A stretch of 64,000 nt of DNA. It comes from Erythrobacter sp. QSSC1-22B (GTDB lineage Bacteria > Pseudomonadota > Alphaproteobacteria > Sphingomonadales > Sphingomonadaceae). The notes below the pieces were generated by a model. It was given only the letters and a program-made list of their open reading frames with translations, was not told the DNA's origin and searched no databases. This document shows positions 26,419 to 35,827 of the stretch, piece after piece. Location: contig NZ_LZRP01000002.1 in assembly GCF_001678665.1 (NCBI RefSeq), positions 1-64,000 of the forward strand, read 5' to 3'. Within the stretch, counting starts at the first letter, position 1. Each line of letters opens with the position of its first letter. A program made the position numbers and the translations under genes.

Positions 26419-27576
26419 TCAATCGTAGTGAATCTGCACCATCTCCGCCGCCTTGCGCGCAGCCGCACGTGCCGCATCGGTGTCCGCGCCGGTCGCCAGC
26501 GCCACCCCCATCCGGCGATAGGGCCGCGCCTCGGGCTTGCCGAAGATGCGGATATCGGCGCCCTCGGCCATCGCCTCGGCCAGCCCGCTGTAGCGCAGCA
26601 TCGCGCTGTCGCGATCGGCGAGGATGACCGCCGAGGCGGCGGGCCGCGCGCGGATCGGTTCGGGGATCGGCAGCCCCATCACCGCGCGCGCGTGGAGATC
26701 GAATTCTGAGAGGTTCTGGCTGAGCAGCGTGACCATGCCGGTGTCGTGCGGGCGCGGCGAGAGCTCGGAGAAGATCACCTCCTCGCCCTTGACGAAGAAT
26801 TCGACCCCGTAGAGCCCGTAGCCGCCCAGATCCTCGACCACCGTGCGCGCCATCTCCTGCGCGCGGCCGATCGCCGCATCCGCCATCGGCGCGGGCTGCC
26901 AGCTCTCGCGATAATCGCCGCGTTCCTGGCGGTGGCCGATCGGCGGGCAGAAGGTCGTGCCGTCCTTGTGACGGACCGTCAGCAGCGTGATCTCGTAATC
27001 GAGATCGACGAATTGCTCGACGATCACCCGCGCCCGATCGCCGCGCATGTTTGCGACCGCATACTCCCACGCCGCTTCGAGCCCGGCCGCGTCCTGCACC
27101 GTGGTCTGGCCCTTGCCCGAGGAGGACATCACCGGCTTGATCACGCACGGAAAGCCCGCATGCTCCGCCGCCGCGCGGACTTCGTCGAGGTTCACGGCGT
27201 AGCGATAGCGCGAGGTTTCCAGCCCCAGCTCCTGCGCAGCGAGATCGCGGATCGCATCGCGGTTCATCGTCAGCTGCGCGGCGCGCGCCGATGGCACCAC
27301 GGTGAAGCCCTCGGCCTCGAGCTCGGCGAGCACCTCGGTGCGGATCGCCTCCAATTCGGGGACGATATAGTCGGGCCGGTGGCGCTCGACCGCCTCGCGC
27401 AGCTTCACGCCGTCGAGCATCGAGAACACCTCGCGCGCATCGGCCATCTGCATCGCGGGCGCGTGGTCGTAGGCGTCGCAGGCGATCACATAAGCGCCCA
27501 GCCGCTTGGCCGAGATTACGAATTCACGCCCCAGCTCGCCCGAGCCCAGCAGGAGGATTTTCGCGGTAAAGCTCAC
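26419..27576 (-). CDS. purT: Formate-dependent GAR transformylase (PurT)
   Basis: An ATP-grasp enzyme of about 385 residues: LLLGSGELGREFVISAKRLG at the N-terminus (nucleotide-binding fold), CVIKPVMSSSGKGQTTVQ (ATP-grasp loop), and VEFFVKGEEVIFSELSPRPH (metal-binding Glu residues). PurT makes formyl-GAR from formate and ATP in purine synthesis, replacing the folate-dependent PurN step. The start is probably GTG 27576 with GAGGG upstream; an ATG at 27609 would overlap the end of lysC by 23 bp. It follows lysC directly. Confidence 0.92.
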   Translation of the reverse strand: MSFTAKILLLGSGELGREFVISAKRLGAYVIACDAYDHAPAMQMADAREVFSMLDGVKLREAVERHRPDYIVPELEAIRTEVLAELEAEGFTVVPSARAAQLTMNRDAIRDLAAQELGLETSRYRYAVNLDEVRAAAEHAGFPCVIKPVMSSSGKGQTTVQDAAGLEAAWEYAVANMRGDRARVIVEQFVDLDYEITLLTVRHKDGTTFCPPIGHRQERGDYRESWQPAPMADAAIGRAQEMARTVVEDLGGYGLYGVEFFVKGEEVIFSELSPRPHDTGMVTLLSQNLSEFDLHARAVMGLPIPEPIRARPAASAVILADRDSAMLRYSGLAEAMAEGADIRIFGKPEARPYRRMGVALATGADTDAARAAARKAAEMVQIHYD

Positions 27577-27586
27577 CGTGTCGCCC

Positions 27587-28867
27587 TCAAGCCGCCTCGT
27601 CCGGCGCATCCAGCCCGTAGGCGGTGTGCAGGACGCGCACCGCGAGTTCGGTCTCGTCCTCGTCGATCATCACGCTGACCTTGATCTCGCTGGTGGTGAT
27701 CGCCTGGATGTTGATCCCGCGGTCGGCAAGCGAGCGGAACATCGTCGCGGCAACGCCCGCGTGGCTCTTCATGCCCACCCCGACGACCGAGATCTTGGCG
27801 ATCTTGCTATCGGTGATGATGCGGTTGAAGCCGATCTCCTCGCGGCGGTCCTCGAGCAGCGCCTGCGCGCGCGCCAGATCGGACTGCGGCACGGTGAAGG
27901 TGACATCGGTCTCGCCCTTGTCGCGGCCGACGTTCTGGATGATCATGTCGACATTGATGCTCGCCTTGGCCAGCGGGTCGAAGATATGCGCCACCGAGCC
28001 GGGCCGGTCGGGGACGCGGGTCAGGATGATCTTGGCTTCGTTCTTGTCGTGCGCGATCCCGGTCACGTGCTGGCGTTCCATTTCGCCCTTCTCCACCAAT
28101 GCGTTCATTTCCTCCTCGGAGACGATCATCGTCCCGGGGTAATCGTCGGCCGAGGCAGCATCGTCGTCGACGAAGCTGGAGAGCACCTGGACGCGGACAT
28201 TCTCCTTCATCGCCAGCCCGACCGAACGGGTCTGGAGCACCTTGGCCCCGACGCTCGCCAGCTCGAGCATTTCCTCATAGGTCACCGCGCGCAGCTTGCG
28301 CGCCTTGGCGACGATCCGCGGGTCGGTGGTGTAGACGCCGTCGACATCGGTATAGATGTCGCAGCGATCGGCATGGACCGCCGCGGCCACCGCCACCGCC
28401 GAAGTGTCCGACCCGCCGCGTCCCATGGTGGTGATGCGGTTGAGGTCGGAAACCCCCTGAAAACCGGGAATGACCGCGATCTCGCCGCGCTCCATCGCCG
28501 CGATCAGCCCCTCGCCGTCGATGCTCTCGACCCGCGCGCTGGCATGGCTCTCGATCGTCTTGAGCGGCAATTGCCAGCCCAGCCAGCTGCGCGCCGGGCA
28601 GCCGATCGACTGCAGCGTCAGCGCCAGCAGCCCGGCGGTGACCTGTTCGCCGCTGGCGACCACGACATCGTATTCCGCTGCGTCGTAGAGCGCGTTGGCC
28701 TCGCGGCAGAAATTGATCAGCCGGTCGGTCTCGCCCGCCATGGCGGAGACGACCACCGCGACCTGATTGCCGCCCGCGGCCTGCTTGCGCACGATATTGG
28801 CGACCCGGCGGATCCGCTCGGTCCCCGCCATCGATGTGCCGCCGAATTTCATCACGATCCGTGCCAA
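27587..28867 (-). CDS. lysC: Aspartate kinase
   Basis: The 426-residue protein has the kinase motif VMKFGGTSMAG (residues 5-15), SAMAGETDRL, GFQGV and the TTMGRGGSDTSAVA loop. Two ACT domains follow in the C-terminal third (NVDMIIQNVGRDKGETDVTF; ISVVGVGMKSHAGVAATMFR), which bind lysine and/or threonine for feedback. It catalyses the first step toward lysine, threonine and methionine. The start is a TTG (28867) with AGAGGTG upstream, giving the family N-terminus [M]ARIVMKFGG; an ATG further up adds residues foreign to the family. Divergent from ubiG. Confidence 0.93.
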   Translation of the reverse strand: MARIVMKFGGTSMAGTERIRRVANIVRKQAAGGNQVAVVVSAMAGETDRLINFCREANALYDAAEYDVVVASGEQVTAGLLALTLQSIGCPARSWLGWQLPLKTIESHASARVESIDGEGLIAAMERGEIAVIPGFQGVSDLNRITTMGRGGSDTSAVAVAAAVHADRCDIYTDVDGVYTTDPRIVAKARKLRAVTYEEMLELASVGAKVLQTRSVGLAMKENVRVQVLSSFVDDDAASADDYPGTMIVSEEEMNALVEKGEMERQHVTGIAHDKNEAKIILTRVPDRPGSVAHIFDPLAKASINVDMIIQNVGRDKGETDVTFTVPQSDLARAQALLEDRREEIGFNRIITDSKIAKISVVGVGMKSHAGVAATMFRSLADRGINIQAITTSEIKVSVMIDEDETELAVRVLHTAYGLDAPDEAA

Positions 28868-28917
28868 GCGCGCACCTCTTGCTGGTAAGCTTCGATGCGC
28901 GCTGTTACGGATCGCGC

Positions 28918-29679
28918 ATGAGCGATGCAACAGCGCGGACGCGAAGCAATCCTATCGGCGCGGCAACCATCCGCCCCGAAGAGGCGGCGCATTTCGGTCG
29001 GCTAGCCGCCGACTGGTGGAATCCCAAGGGCAGTTCGGCGATGCTCCACCGGCTCAATCCGGTGCGGTTGCGCTTCATCCGCGACGGGATCGACCTGCAC
29101 TGGGGCGGCGATGTCCGCGGCCGACAACCGCTGGCGGGCAAAAGCGCGCTCGATGTCGGCTGCGGCGCGGGCCTGCTGTGCGAACCGCTGGCCCGGCTTG
29201 GCGCCACGGTGACGGGCGTTGATGCCGCGCCCGAGAACGTGCAGGCGGCGGCGCTCCACGCCGATGGCTCGGGGCTCGATATCCGCTATCTGGCGGGGGA
29301 GCTCGCGCAGCTCGATCTGGGGCAGTTCGATCTGGTGACCTGTCTCGAAGTGCTCGAACATGTCGCCGACAAACCCGGTTTCATTGCCGATCTGGTGGCA
29401 AGGCTGGCACCCGGCGGGCTGCTGGTCCTGTCCACCCCGAACCGCACCGCGCAGTCGCGCGTGCTGCTGGTCGAGGGGGCGGAGCGGCTGGGAATGGTCC
29501 CGCGCGGGACGCATCACTGGGACGATTTCATCACCCCCGACGAGCTGGAGCCGCTGCTGCGCGCCGCCGGGCTGGAGGTGGTCACGACCAGCGGGATCGG
29601 CTTCCGCCCCGACAAAGGGCTGCACCTGTCCGAGGACATGGCGCTCAACTACATCCTCACCGCGCGCCGCCCGGCATAG
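28918..29679 (+). CDS. ubiG: Ubiquinone biosynthesis O-methyltransferase
   Basis: A 253-residue SAM-dependent methyltransferase: FGRLAADWWNPKGSSAMLHR (typical UbiG N-terminus), SAM-binding ALDVGCGAGLLCEPLARLGA, TCLEVLEHV and RGTHHWDDFI. It makes two O-methylations in ubiquinone synthesis. Start 28918 gives the family length. The gene is divergent from lysC, 50 bp apart, and its end overlaps the opposite-strand phosphodiesterase by 23 bp. Confidence 0.93.
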   Translation: MSDATARTRSNPIGAATIRPEEAAHFGRLAADWWNPKGSSAMLHRLNPVRLRFIRDGIDLHWGGDVRGRQPLAGKSALDVGCGAGLLCEPLARLGATVTGVDAAPENVQAAALHADGSGLDIRYLAGELAQLDLGQFDLVTCLEVLEHVADKPGFIADLVARLAPGGLLVLSTPNRTAQSRVLLVEGAERLGMVPRGTHHWDDFITPDELEPLLRAAGLEVVTTSGIGFRPDKGLHLSEDMALNYILTARRPA

Positions 29680-30745
29680 CGCAGCCCGGCTGCGCAGCCC
29701 CGCCGCGCCAGTCGAGCGCGCGCGCGGGATCGTCGGCGAAGACCCCGTCGATCCCAGCCGCCGCGAGCATCGCGTAGAGCGTCGCATCGCAGCCGATGGT
29801 GCCTTCGTTCGTGCCGAGGCGCAGGGGAGCGGGGAGGAATACGTTCTCCTTGCGCAGCGTCCAGGCATGGACCGCCAGCCCTGCCGCCTTGGCATCCGCC
29901 ACCACCGGAGTCGCGCTGCCATCGGGCGCCAGCAGCAGCGGGATCGCCGCGCCGATCCCGTCGGCATAGGTCGCGATCTCGGCGAGGCCCGTGGGCGTGA
30001 GCATCTCGGAATAGCGCATCGCGGGCTCGTCCGCCGGTCCGCCTTCGGGCGCCACCAGCTGGATCAGCCGGAAATCGGTGCGCTGTGCCAGCCGCTTGAG
30101 CGGGGCGATCTCGAAGCTCTGCAGGAACACCGGCGCATCGGCACCTGCGTAACCCGCTTCGCGCAGCGCGAGCACCAGCAGGTCGACGGTGTCGATACCT
30201 TCGTACTGGAGCAGGAAATTGGGGTGCTTGAGCTCGGGATAAATCCCGATGGTCCGACCCGTCTCGGCCTCCTTGGCGCGCACCAGCCGCACGATCTCGG
30301 CGAAGGTCGGGATCTGGTAGAGCGTGTCATAACCGACATTGCCGGGGCGCACCGATGGCAGCCGCTCGACCACCCGCAGCGTGCGCAGCTCGGCCAGCGT
30401 GAAATCCTCCGCGAACCAGCCCGAAACCAGCTGGCCGTCGATCTCCTTGCTGCGGCGGCGATCCTCGAATTCCTCGCGCGAGGCGACATCGGTGGTGTCG
30501 GAAAGCTCGTTCTCGTGCCGCGCGACCAGCACCAGATCGCTGGTCGCGACCAGATCGGGTTCGATGTAATCCGCGCCCGCATCGATGGCGCGTTCATAGG
30601 CGGCGAGCGTATGTTCGGGACGCTCCCCGCTCGCGCCGCGATGGGCGATGACGAGCATGCCCTCGCCCGCCGGTTGCGCAACCAGCGGCGGCGCTGCCAG
30701 CGCGGCGAGCGCCGCGGCAGCGGCGATCAGAAAGCGGCGTCCCAT
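29657..30745 (-). CDS. Glycerophosphodiester phosphodiesterase, exported
   Basis: The 362-residue protein has a signal peptide (FLIAAAAALAALAAPPLVAQ) and a GDPD TIM barrel with IAHRGASGERPEHT, the metal-binding YIEPDLV and the HENEL catalytic segment. It releases glycerol-3-phosphate from glycerophosphodiesters in the periplasm (GlpQ type). Its start overlaps the end of the ArsC-like gene by 19 bp, suggesting coupling. Its end overlaps ubiG tail to tail. Confidence 0.9.
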   Translation of the reverse strand: MGRRFLIAAAAALAALAAPPLVAQPAGEGMLVIAHRGASGERPEHTLAAYERAIDAGADYIEPDLVATSDLVLVARHENELSDTTDVASREEFEDRRRSKEIDGQLVSGWFAEDFTLAELRTLRVVERLPSVRPGNVGYDTLYQIPTFAEIVRLVRAKEAETGRTIGIYPELKHPNFLLQYEGIDTVDLLVLALREAGYAGADAPVFLQSFEIAPLKRLAQRTDFRLIQLVAPEGGPADEPAMRYSEMLTPTGLAEIATYADGIGAAIPLLLAPDGSATPVVADAKAAGLAVHAWTLRKENVFLPAPLRLGTNEGTIGCDATLYAMLAAAGIDGVFADDPARALDWRGGAAQPGCAMPGGAR

Positions 30746-31071
30746 TCATCCTCCTTGAACCCGACCAGCAGGCCAGCTGCATGCTCCACCACCGGGCGCT
30801 TGATCATGCTCGGCTGGGATTGCAGCAGTGTGACGGCCCTGGCCGCATCGATATCGGCCTTGTCGGCATCGTCGAGCTTGCGAAAGGTGGTCCCGCGACG
30901 GTTGAGCACCGTATCGACACCCTCGGCCTCGATCCAGCGGGCGAGCTGTTCGGGGTCGGCGCCCTCCTTCTTGAAATCGTGGAAGACATGGTCGAGCCCG
31001 CGCGCCTCGAGATATCTGCGCGCCTTTTTCACCGTGTCGCAATTGGGAATGCCGTAGAGGTGGATGGTCAT
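30727..31071 (-). CDS. ArsC/Spx-family reductase-like protein (YffB type)
   Basis: The 114-residue thioredoxin-fold protein has YGIPNCDTVKKARRYLEARG with the single active-site Cys, and the SMIKRPVVE segment of ArsC relatives. The shortness and G-I-P-N-C-D-T-V-K motif point to YffB, a glutathione-linked group with no proven arsenate activity. It lies 10 bp after ruvC on the same strand. Confidence 0.88.
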   Translation of the reverse strand: MTIHLYGIPNCDTVKKARRYLEARGLDHVFHDFKKEGADPEQLARWIEAEGVDTVLNRRGTTFRKLDDADKADIDAARAVTLLQSQPSMIKRPVVEHAAGLLVGFKEDEWDAAF

Positions 31072-31081
31072 CGAAACTCCG

Positions 31082-31555
31082 TCAGCTGGGTCTGGTCAAA
31101 TGTGCATCGGCGATCGCCACCGCCAGCGCATCGGCGGCATCGGCGCCCGCGATCGCTGCGCCTGGCAGCAGGATCTTGAGCATCGCCTGAACCTGCGTTT
31201 TTTCCGCCGCGCCGGTGCCGACCACTGATTTCTTCACCGCCCGCGCGGCATGTTCGCCGACCGAAAGCCCCGCAGCCCCGCATGCCGCCAGCACACAGCC
31301 GCGCGCCTGCGCCAGCTTGAGGGTGGATTGCGGGTTCTTGTTGACGAAAACCTCCTCCGCCGCGGCGCGGTCGGGGCGATGCGCGGCGATCACCACTTCG
31401 ATCTCGCGATAAAGCTGCGCCAGTCGGTCAGCCATGGGCGCTTTGGAATCGGTCTTTACCTGCCCGTTGGCGAGATGGACCAGCTGCGAACCCTCGGTCC
31501 GGATCAGCCCCCAGCCAGTGCAGGACAAAGAGGGGTCGAGACCGAGTATGATCAT
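31082..31555 (-). CDS. ruvC: Holliday junction resolvase RuvC
   Basis: A 157-residue RNase H-fold nuclease. The acidic residues occur in ILGLDPSLSCTGWG (first Asp), AAEEVFVNKNPQST (Glu) and AGADAADALAVA (C-terminal Asp pair). It cuts Holliday junctions after RuvAB branch migration; ruvA and ruvB are not in the window. Start 31555 has GAGAGG upstream. It follows yebC, a common neighbour. Confidence 0.93.
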   Translation of the reverse strand: MIILGLDPSLSCTGWGLIRTEGSQLVHLANGQVKTDSKAPMADRLAQLYREIEVVIAAHRPDRAAAEEVFVNKNPQSTLKLAQARGCVLAACGAAGLSVGEHAARAVKKSVVGTGAAEKTQVQAMLKILLPGAAIAGADAADALAVAIADAHLTRPS

Positions 31556-31667
31556 GGTGCCTCTCTGCTTGCGCGGGGATGCCGGCCCGATTGCAGCATC
31601 GTTGTCATCGAAGGCCACGACCCCTGCAGGTCGAAGCCAGGTCCGGCAGGTCCGAAAGGCGCCCGGA

Positions 31668-32414
31668 TTAGCCCTCGAGCTTTTCCATCACCTCGTCGGA
31701 AATGTCGTAATTGCCCCACACCGTCTGGACATCGTCGTCGTCGTCGAGCGCGTCGATCAGCTTGAGCAGCGTGCCTGCGCTCTTCTCGTCCATGTCGACG
31801 GTGAGGCTGGGTTTCCAGGCGAGCTTGACCGTCTCGGCCTCGCCCAGCGCCTGCTCGAGATCGGTGGCGACCTGGTGGAGATCCTCCGCCGCGGTCCAGA
31901 TCTCGTGGCCGTCCTCGTTCGAGGCGATGTCTTCGGCTCCCGCTTCCATCGCCGCCTCGAGGACCTTCTCTTCGCCCCCGGCATCGGCAGGATAAAAGAT
32001 GTAGCCGAGCCGTTCGAACCCGTGCTGGACGCTGCCTTCGGTACCCAGATTGCCACCATGCTTGCTGAAGGCGGTGCGGACCGAGGTCGCGGTGCGGTTG
32101 CGATTGTCGGTAAGCGCCTCGACGATGATCGCGCTACCACCCGGGCCGTAGCCTTCGTAGCGCACTTCCTCGTAATTGGCTTCGTCGCTGCCGCTGGCCT
32201 TGTCGATCGCCCGCTGGATATTGTCCTTGGGCATGGACTGCGACTTGGCGGCGTTCACCGCCAGCCGCAGCCGCGGGTTCATATCCGGATCGGGCGTCCC
32301 CATCTTGGCCGCCACGGTGATTTCGCGGCTGAGCTTGGAAAAGAGGTTGGACCGTTTCTTGTCCTGCGCACCCTTGCGGTGCATGATGTTCTTGAATTTG
32401 GAATGGCCTGCCAT
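31668..32414 (-). CDS. yebC: YebC/PmpR-family protein
   Basis: The 248-residue protein begins [20 protein letters not shown], the family hallmark, and includes [15 protein letters not shown] and [19 protein letters not shown]. Family members act as DNA-binding regulators or, as shown for some, as translation factors for proline stretches. Upstream of ruvC. Confidence 0.93.
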   Translation of the reverse strand: MAGHSKFKNIMHRKGAQDKKRSNLFSKLSREITVAAKMGTPDPDMNPRLRLAVNAAKSQSMPKDNIQRAIDKASGSDEANYEEVRYEGYGPGGSAIIVEALTDNRNRTATSVRTAFSKHGGNLGTEGSVQHGFERLGYIFYPADAGGEEKVLEAAMEAGAEDIASNEDGHEIWTAAEDLHQVATDLEQALGEAETVKLAWKPSLTVDMDEKSAGTLLKLIDALDDDDDVQTVWGNYDISDEVMEKLEG

Positions 32415-32463
32415 GGGTATCGCTTGATAATTGTGGGAGGGATCAGAAGGTCGCAATAGCCTC

Positions 32464-33213
32464 ATGACCAGCGAGACGACAAGCCTTGGCGAGGCGAATT
32501 CCGCCCGCGAGGAATGGCGGCGCTTTGCCGCCTTCCTCAAGCACCCCCGGTTGCCGGCGCGCGCTCGGCCGCCGAGCCGCGTGGGCCTGCGCGCCGTGAT
32601 GCGGATGCTGGGGCTCGATTTGGCGATGATGGCGGTCCTGATGGCGGTGGCCGCGATCGTGGTCGCTGCCGGGATCGACCTGCCGGCGACCGCGCTAGAG
32701 AACATCGATATTTCGCTCGCTATCGTGGCGCTGGTCGTGATCGGTGCGCCGCTGCTCGAAGAGATCGCCTTCCGAAGCTGGCTCTCGGGCCGACCGGGTC
32801 ACGTGTTCGCACTGTTGGTCCTGGCAGCGGGAATTTTTGGCTTGGCCGCGCTGGTATCGCTGGCCGCTCCTTCACGGGCAATGTTCGCTCTGGCTGGCGC
32901 GGTGGTGATCCCGGTCCTTGTGCTGCTGATCCTGTGGCGCTGGTGGAGACACGACGCAATGGGCTGGTTCGCCCGGGTCTTCCCGCTGTTGTTCTGGGTC
33001 AGCACCGCGGCTTTCGCCTGCATCCACCTGTTCAACTACGATCAGGGCAGTCTTTATATACTGCTGCCAATGGTGTTCCCGCAATTCGTGACGGGGTCGA
33101 TCCTGGGCTATCTGCGCGTGCATTACGGCCTGTGGGCAGCCATCCTGTTGCATGCGCTCCATAATGGCGCGATCATGGCTCTGGTTCTGGTCGGAATGGG
33201 CCTGACGCGCTGA
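32464..33213 (+). CDS. CPBP-family intramembrane protease
   Basis: The 249-residue protein has about six membrane helices and the Rce1-like motifs: [11 protein letters not shown] (E-E-x-x-x-R), [12 protein letters not shown] (F-x-x-x-H) and [13 protein letters not shown] (H-x-x-x-N). Such proteins are membrane metalloproteases, sometimes linked to peptide immunity or modification. There is no peptide cluster here. Start 32464 is the first ATG, 49 bp from the divergent yebC. Confidence 0.85.
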   Translation: MTSETTSLGEANSAREEWRRFAAFLKHPRLPARARPPSRVGLRAVMRMLGLDLAMMAVLMAVAAIVVAAGIDLPATALENIDISLAIVALVVIGAPLLEEIAFRSWLSGRPGHVFALLVLAAGIFGLAALVSLAAPSRAMFALAGAVVIPVLVLLILWRWWRHDAMGWFARVFPLLFWVSTAAFACIHLFNYDQGSLYILLPMVFPQFVTGSILGYLRVHYGLWAAILLHALHNGAIMALVLVGMGLTR

Positions 33214-33561
33214 TCAGATCCGCACGGCGGTGCCGCTGGCGCTGACCATCAGCATGGATCCCTTTTGCCCGATCACCTCGTAATCGAGATCGATCCCGAC
33301 CACCGCATTGCCGCCGCGGCTGCCGCATTCGGCCTGCAATTCCTGAATCGCCTTCTCGCGCGCCTCGCCCAGGATGCGCTCGTAACTGCCCGAACGCCCG
33401 CCGACGATGTCGCGGATATTGGCGAACAGGTCGCGAAACAGGTTTGCGCCCACGATCACCTCGCCGGTCACGATCCCGAGATATTCCCGGATCGGACGGC
33501 CTTCGATCGTGTGCGTGGTCGTCACGATAATCCCGCGCGCATCTTTCCAGGGGCCTGCCAT
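33214..33561 (-). CDS. YbjQ/UPF0145 family protein
   Basis: The 115-residue protein has [40 protein letters not shown] and [14 protein letters not shown], the YbjQ fold, which forms pentamers and is related to heavy-metal-binding domains. No function is proven. Convergent with the CPBP gene. Confidence 0.88.
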   Translation of the reverse strand: MAGPWKDARGIIVTTTHTIEGRPIREYLGIVTGEVIVGANLFRDLFANIRDIVGGRSGSYERILGEAREKAIQELQAECGSRGGNAVVGIDLDYEVIGQKGSMLMVSASGTAVRI

Positions 33562-33671
33562 GACTTGTCTCCTCTTGCCTCACCGCGCGCCATCGAACGA
33601 TCGCGATCGCTGTGGCTTACGCCCAGTTGCTAAGGTGGAAAAAGGCCGCGATCAAGCGGTACCCGCCACCA

Positions 33672-33908
33672 TCAGCCCATGCCGAGAGCGGCCTTGTAGG
33701 TCTCGAGAATGGTTTCCTGCTCGGAGCGGTCGTCGGGCTTCATCTTCCGCAGCCGGACGACCTGGCGCATGATCTTGGGGTCGTAGCCGACCGCCTTGGA
33801 TTCGGCATAAACATCGCGGATGTCGTCGGCGATGCCCTTCTTTTCTTCCTCGAGGCGTTCGACCCGCTCGATCAGCAGGCGCAGGCGGTCGTCGGTGGCT
33901 TCGGCCAT
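33672..33908 (-). CDS. gapR: GapR (DUF2312) nucleoid-associated protein
   Basis: A 78-residue helical protein: [20 protein letters not shown], then [20 protein letters not shown], the DUF2312 pattern. In Caulobacter GapR clamps overtwisted DNA ahead of replication and transcription. Start 33908 (GGAG upstream) is preferred to an ATG five codons earlier. Confidence 0.88.
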   Translation of the reverse strand: MAEATDDRLRLLIERVERLEEEKKGIADDIRDVYAESKAVGYDPKIMRQVVRLRKMKPDDRSEQETILETYKAALGMG

Positions 33909-33988
33909 GTGTGAATGCTCCAATGGAAATGAGAATCGGTTGCGGGCCTGCTAGCCGACCGCGTCGCGCCGGTGAAGGTGGTGGCGCG

Positions 33989-34300
33989 CTATTCCACGCG
34001 ATTCTTCGCCACGCTGTCTTTCATCCGCTGCAATTGCTCTTCGGTCGCAGGAGTCTGGCGGGTGGCTTTCCTCTCTTCCATCGGCATGCCGTGGATGAGC
34101 GCGCGCGCATCAGCCTTGTCGCCAGCGTAGCCCGCATCGCGGATCCAGTCGGCCAGACAGTTGCGGCAGAACCCCGAGAGCCCCATCAGATCGATGTTCT
34201 GGGCATCGTGGCGATGCTGCAGATGCCGCACCAGTCGCCGGAACGCGGCAGCAGCGACATCGTCGGGCAATTCATCGAGCGGATCGGCATTCGTGGTCAT
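33989..34300 (-). CDS. DUF1244 domain protein
   Basis: The 103-residue protein has FRRLVRHLQHRHDAQNIDLM and GLSGFCRNCLADWI, with a C-x-x-C pair, then YGMP-like HGMPMEE, the DUF1244 signature found in alphaproteobacteria. Function unknown. Divergent from pyk. Confidence 0.85.
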   Translation of the reverse strand: MTTNADPLDELPDDVAAAAFRRLVRHLQHRHDAQNIDLMGLSGFCRNCLADWIRDAGYAGDKADARALIHGMPMEERKATRQTPATEEQLQRMKDSVAKNRVE

Positions 34301-34350
34301 GGCGCGGCTTCATCCTTGAGTTGCAACAGAGGCCTGTCATAGCGGCAGCC

Positions 34351-35805
34351 ATGAAAAAATTCGATCCCCGCGGCCGCAAGGTCAAGATCCTCGCCACTCT
34401 CGGCCCCGCCTGCTGCGACCCCGATGTGATGCGTCGGCTGTTCGAGGCCGGTGCCGACGCCTTCCGCGTCAACATGAGCCATGGCGAGCACGAGACCCAC
34501 GCCGAAGCCATCCGCAACATCCGCGCGCTGGAAAAGCAGTTCGGTCGCCCGATCCCGATCTTCGCGGATTTGCAGGGGCCCAAATTGCGGGTCGGCAAAT
34601 TCAAGGACGGCAAGGCGGTCATCCGCCATTCGGGGCACTTCACGCTCGATCGCGATCCGACACCGGGTGACGAGACGCGGGTCGAACTGCCCCATCCCGA
34701 ATTGTTCGGCCTGCTGGAAAAAGGCCAGCGATTGCTGATCAACGACGGCAAGATCCGCCTCAGGGTGATCCGCGCCGGCGAGGACGAAATCCTCTGTTCG
34801 GCCGAGGTCGGCGGGGTTATCTCGGATCGCAAGGGCGTCAACGTCCCCGATGCCGAGATCCCCATCCCCGCGCTGACCGAAAAGGATCGCCGGGACCTCG
34901 CCTTCGCGCTGGCGCAAGGGGTCGACTGGATCGGGCTGAGCTTCGTCCAGCGGCCCGAGGACATTGCCGAGGCACGCAAGCTGATCGGCGGCAAAGCGGC
35001 CCTCTGCGCCAAGATCGAGAAGCCGATGGCGATCCGGCGGCTCGACGAGATCGTCGAACTCTCCGACGGGATCATGGTGGCGCGCGGCGATCTCGGGGTT
35101 GAACTCGAACCGCAGGAAGTGCCGCCGCTGCAGAAGCGGATCGTCAACACCGCGCGGCTGGTGGGCAAGCCGGTGATCGTAGCGACGCAGATGCTCGAAT
35201 CGATGATCGAAAGCCCCGCCCCGACCCGCGCCGAGGTCTCCGACGTGGCCAATGCGGTCTATGACGGCGCCGATGCGGTAATGCTCTCGGCGGAAACCGC
35301 AGCGGGCGATTGGCCCGAGGAAGCCGTGACGATCATGCACCGCATCGCAGTCCAGGTCGAACGCGACGAAGGCTATATCGAGCGGGTGCGCTTCCTCGAT
35401 ACGCCACCCGACCGGACCACCGCCGATGCGCTGGCGCATTCCTGCATGACGGTGGCCGATACGGTCGCGATCAAGGCGATCACTGTTTTCACCGGCTCGG
35501 GTTCGACCGCACGCCGCGTCGCCCGCGAACGGCCCTCGGTACCGATGATGGTGCTCACGCCGTCGTACGAAACCGCGCGGCGGGTCGGCCTGTTGTGGGG
35601 CGCCCATGCGGTCGTCACCCGCGATATCGGCAGCTTCGAGGAGATGATCGCCAAGGGCAAGCGCATGGCGCTGCGCCACGGTTTCGCCAGCGGCGGGGAC
35701 AAGCTGATCGTGCTCGCGGGGGTTCCCTTCGGCACCCCCGGCTCGACCAATCTGCTCCACGTCGTCACGCTCACCGGTAACGAGCTGCAAAAGTACCAGG
35801 GCTGA
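34351..35805 (+). CDS. pyk: Pyruvate kinase
   Basis: The 484-residue enzyme has VKILATLGPAC at the N-terminus, FRVNMSHGEHETH, the active-site IMVARGDLGVELEPQEVP and ATQMLESMIESPAPTRAEVS, and a C-terminal regulatory domain (SGSTARRVARERPSVP). It makes pyruvate and ATP from PEP and ADP. No strong ribosome site precedes ATG 34351. Convergent with gltX, 22 bp apart. Confidence 0.94.
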   Translation: MKKFDPRGRKVKILATLGPACCDPDVMRRLFEAGADAFRVNMSHGEHETHAEAIRNIRALEKQFGRPIPIFADLQGPKLRVGKFKDGKAVIRHSGHFTLDRDPTPGDETRVELPHPELFGLLEKGQRLLINDGKIRLRVIRAGEDEILCSAEVGGVISDRKGVNVPDAEIPIPALTEKDRRDLAFALAQGVDWIGLSFVQRPEDIAEARKLIGGKAALCAKIEKPMAIRRLDEIVELSDGIMVARGDLGVELEPQEVPPLQKRIVNTARLVGKPVIVATQMLESMIESPAPTRAEVSDVANAVYDGADAVMLSAETAAGDWPEEAVTIMHRIAVQVERDEGYIERVRFLDTPPDRTTADALAHSCMTVADTVAIKAITVFTGSGSTARRVARERPSVPMMVLTPSYETARRVGLLWGAHAVVTRDIGSFEEMIAKGKRMALRHGFASGGDKLIVLAGVPFGTPGSTNLLHVVTLTGNELQKYQG

Positions 35806-35827
35806 CGGTCACGCCTGAACGGCAGGC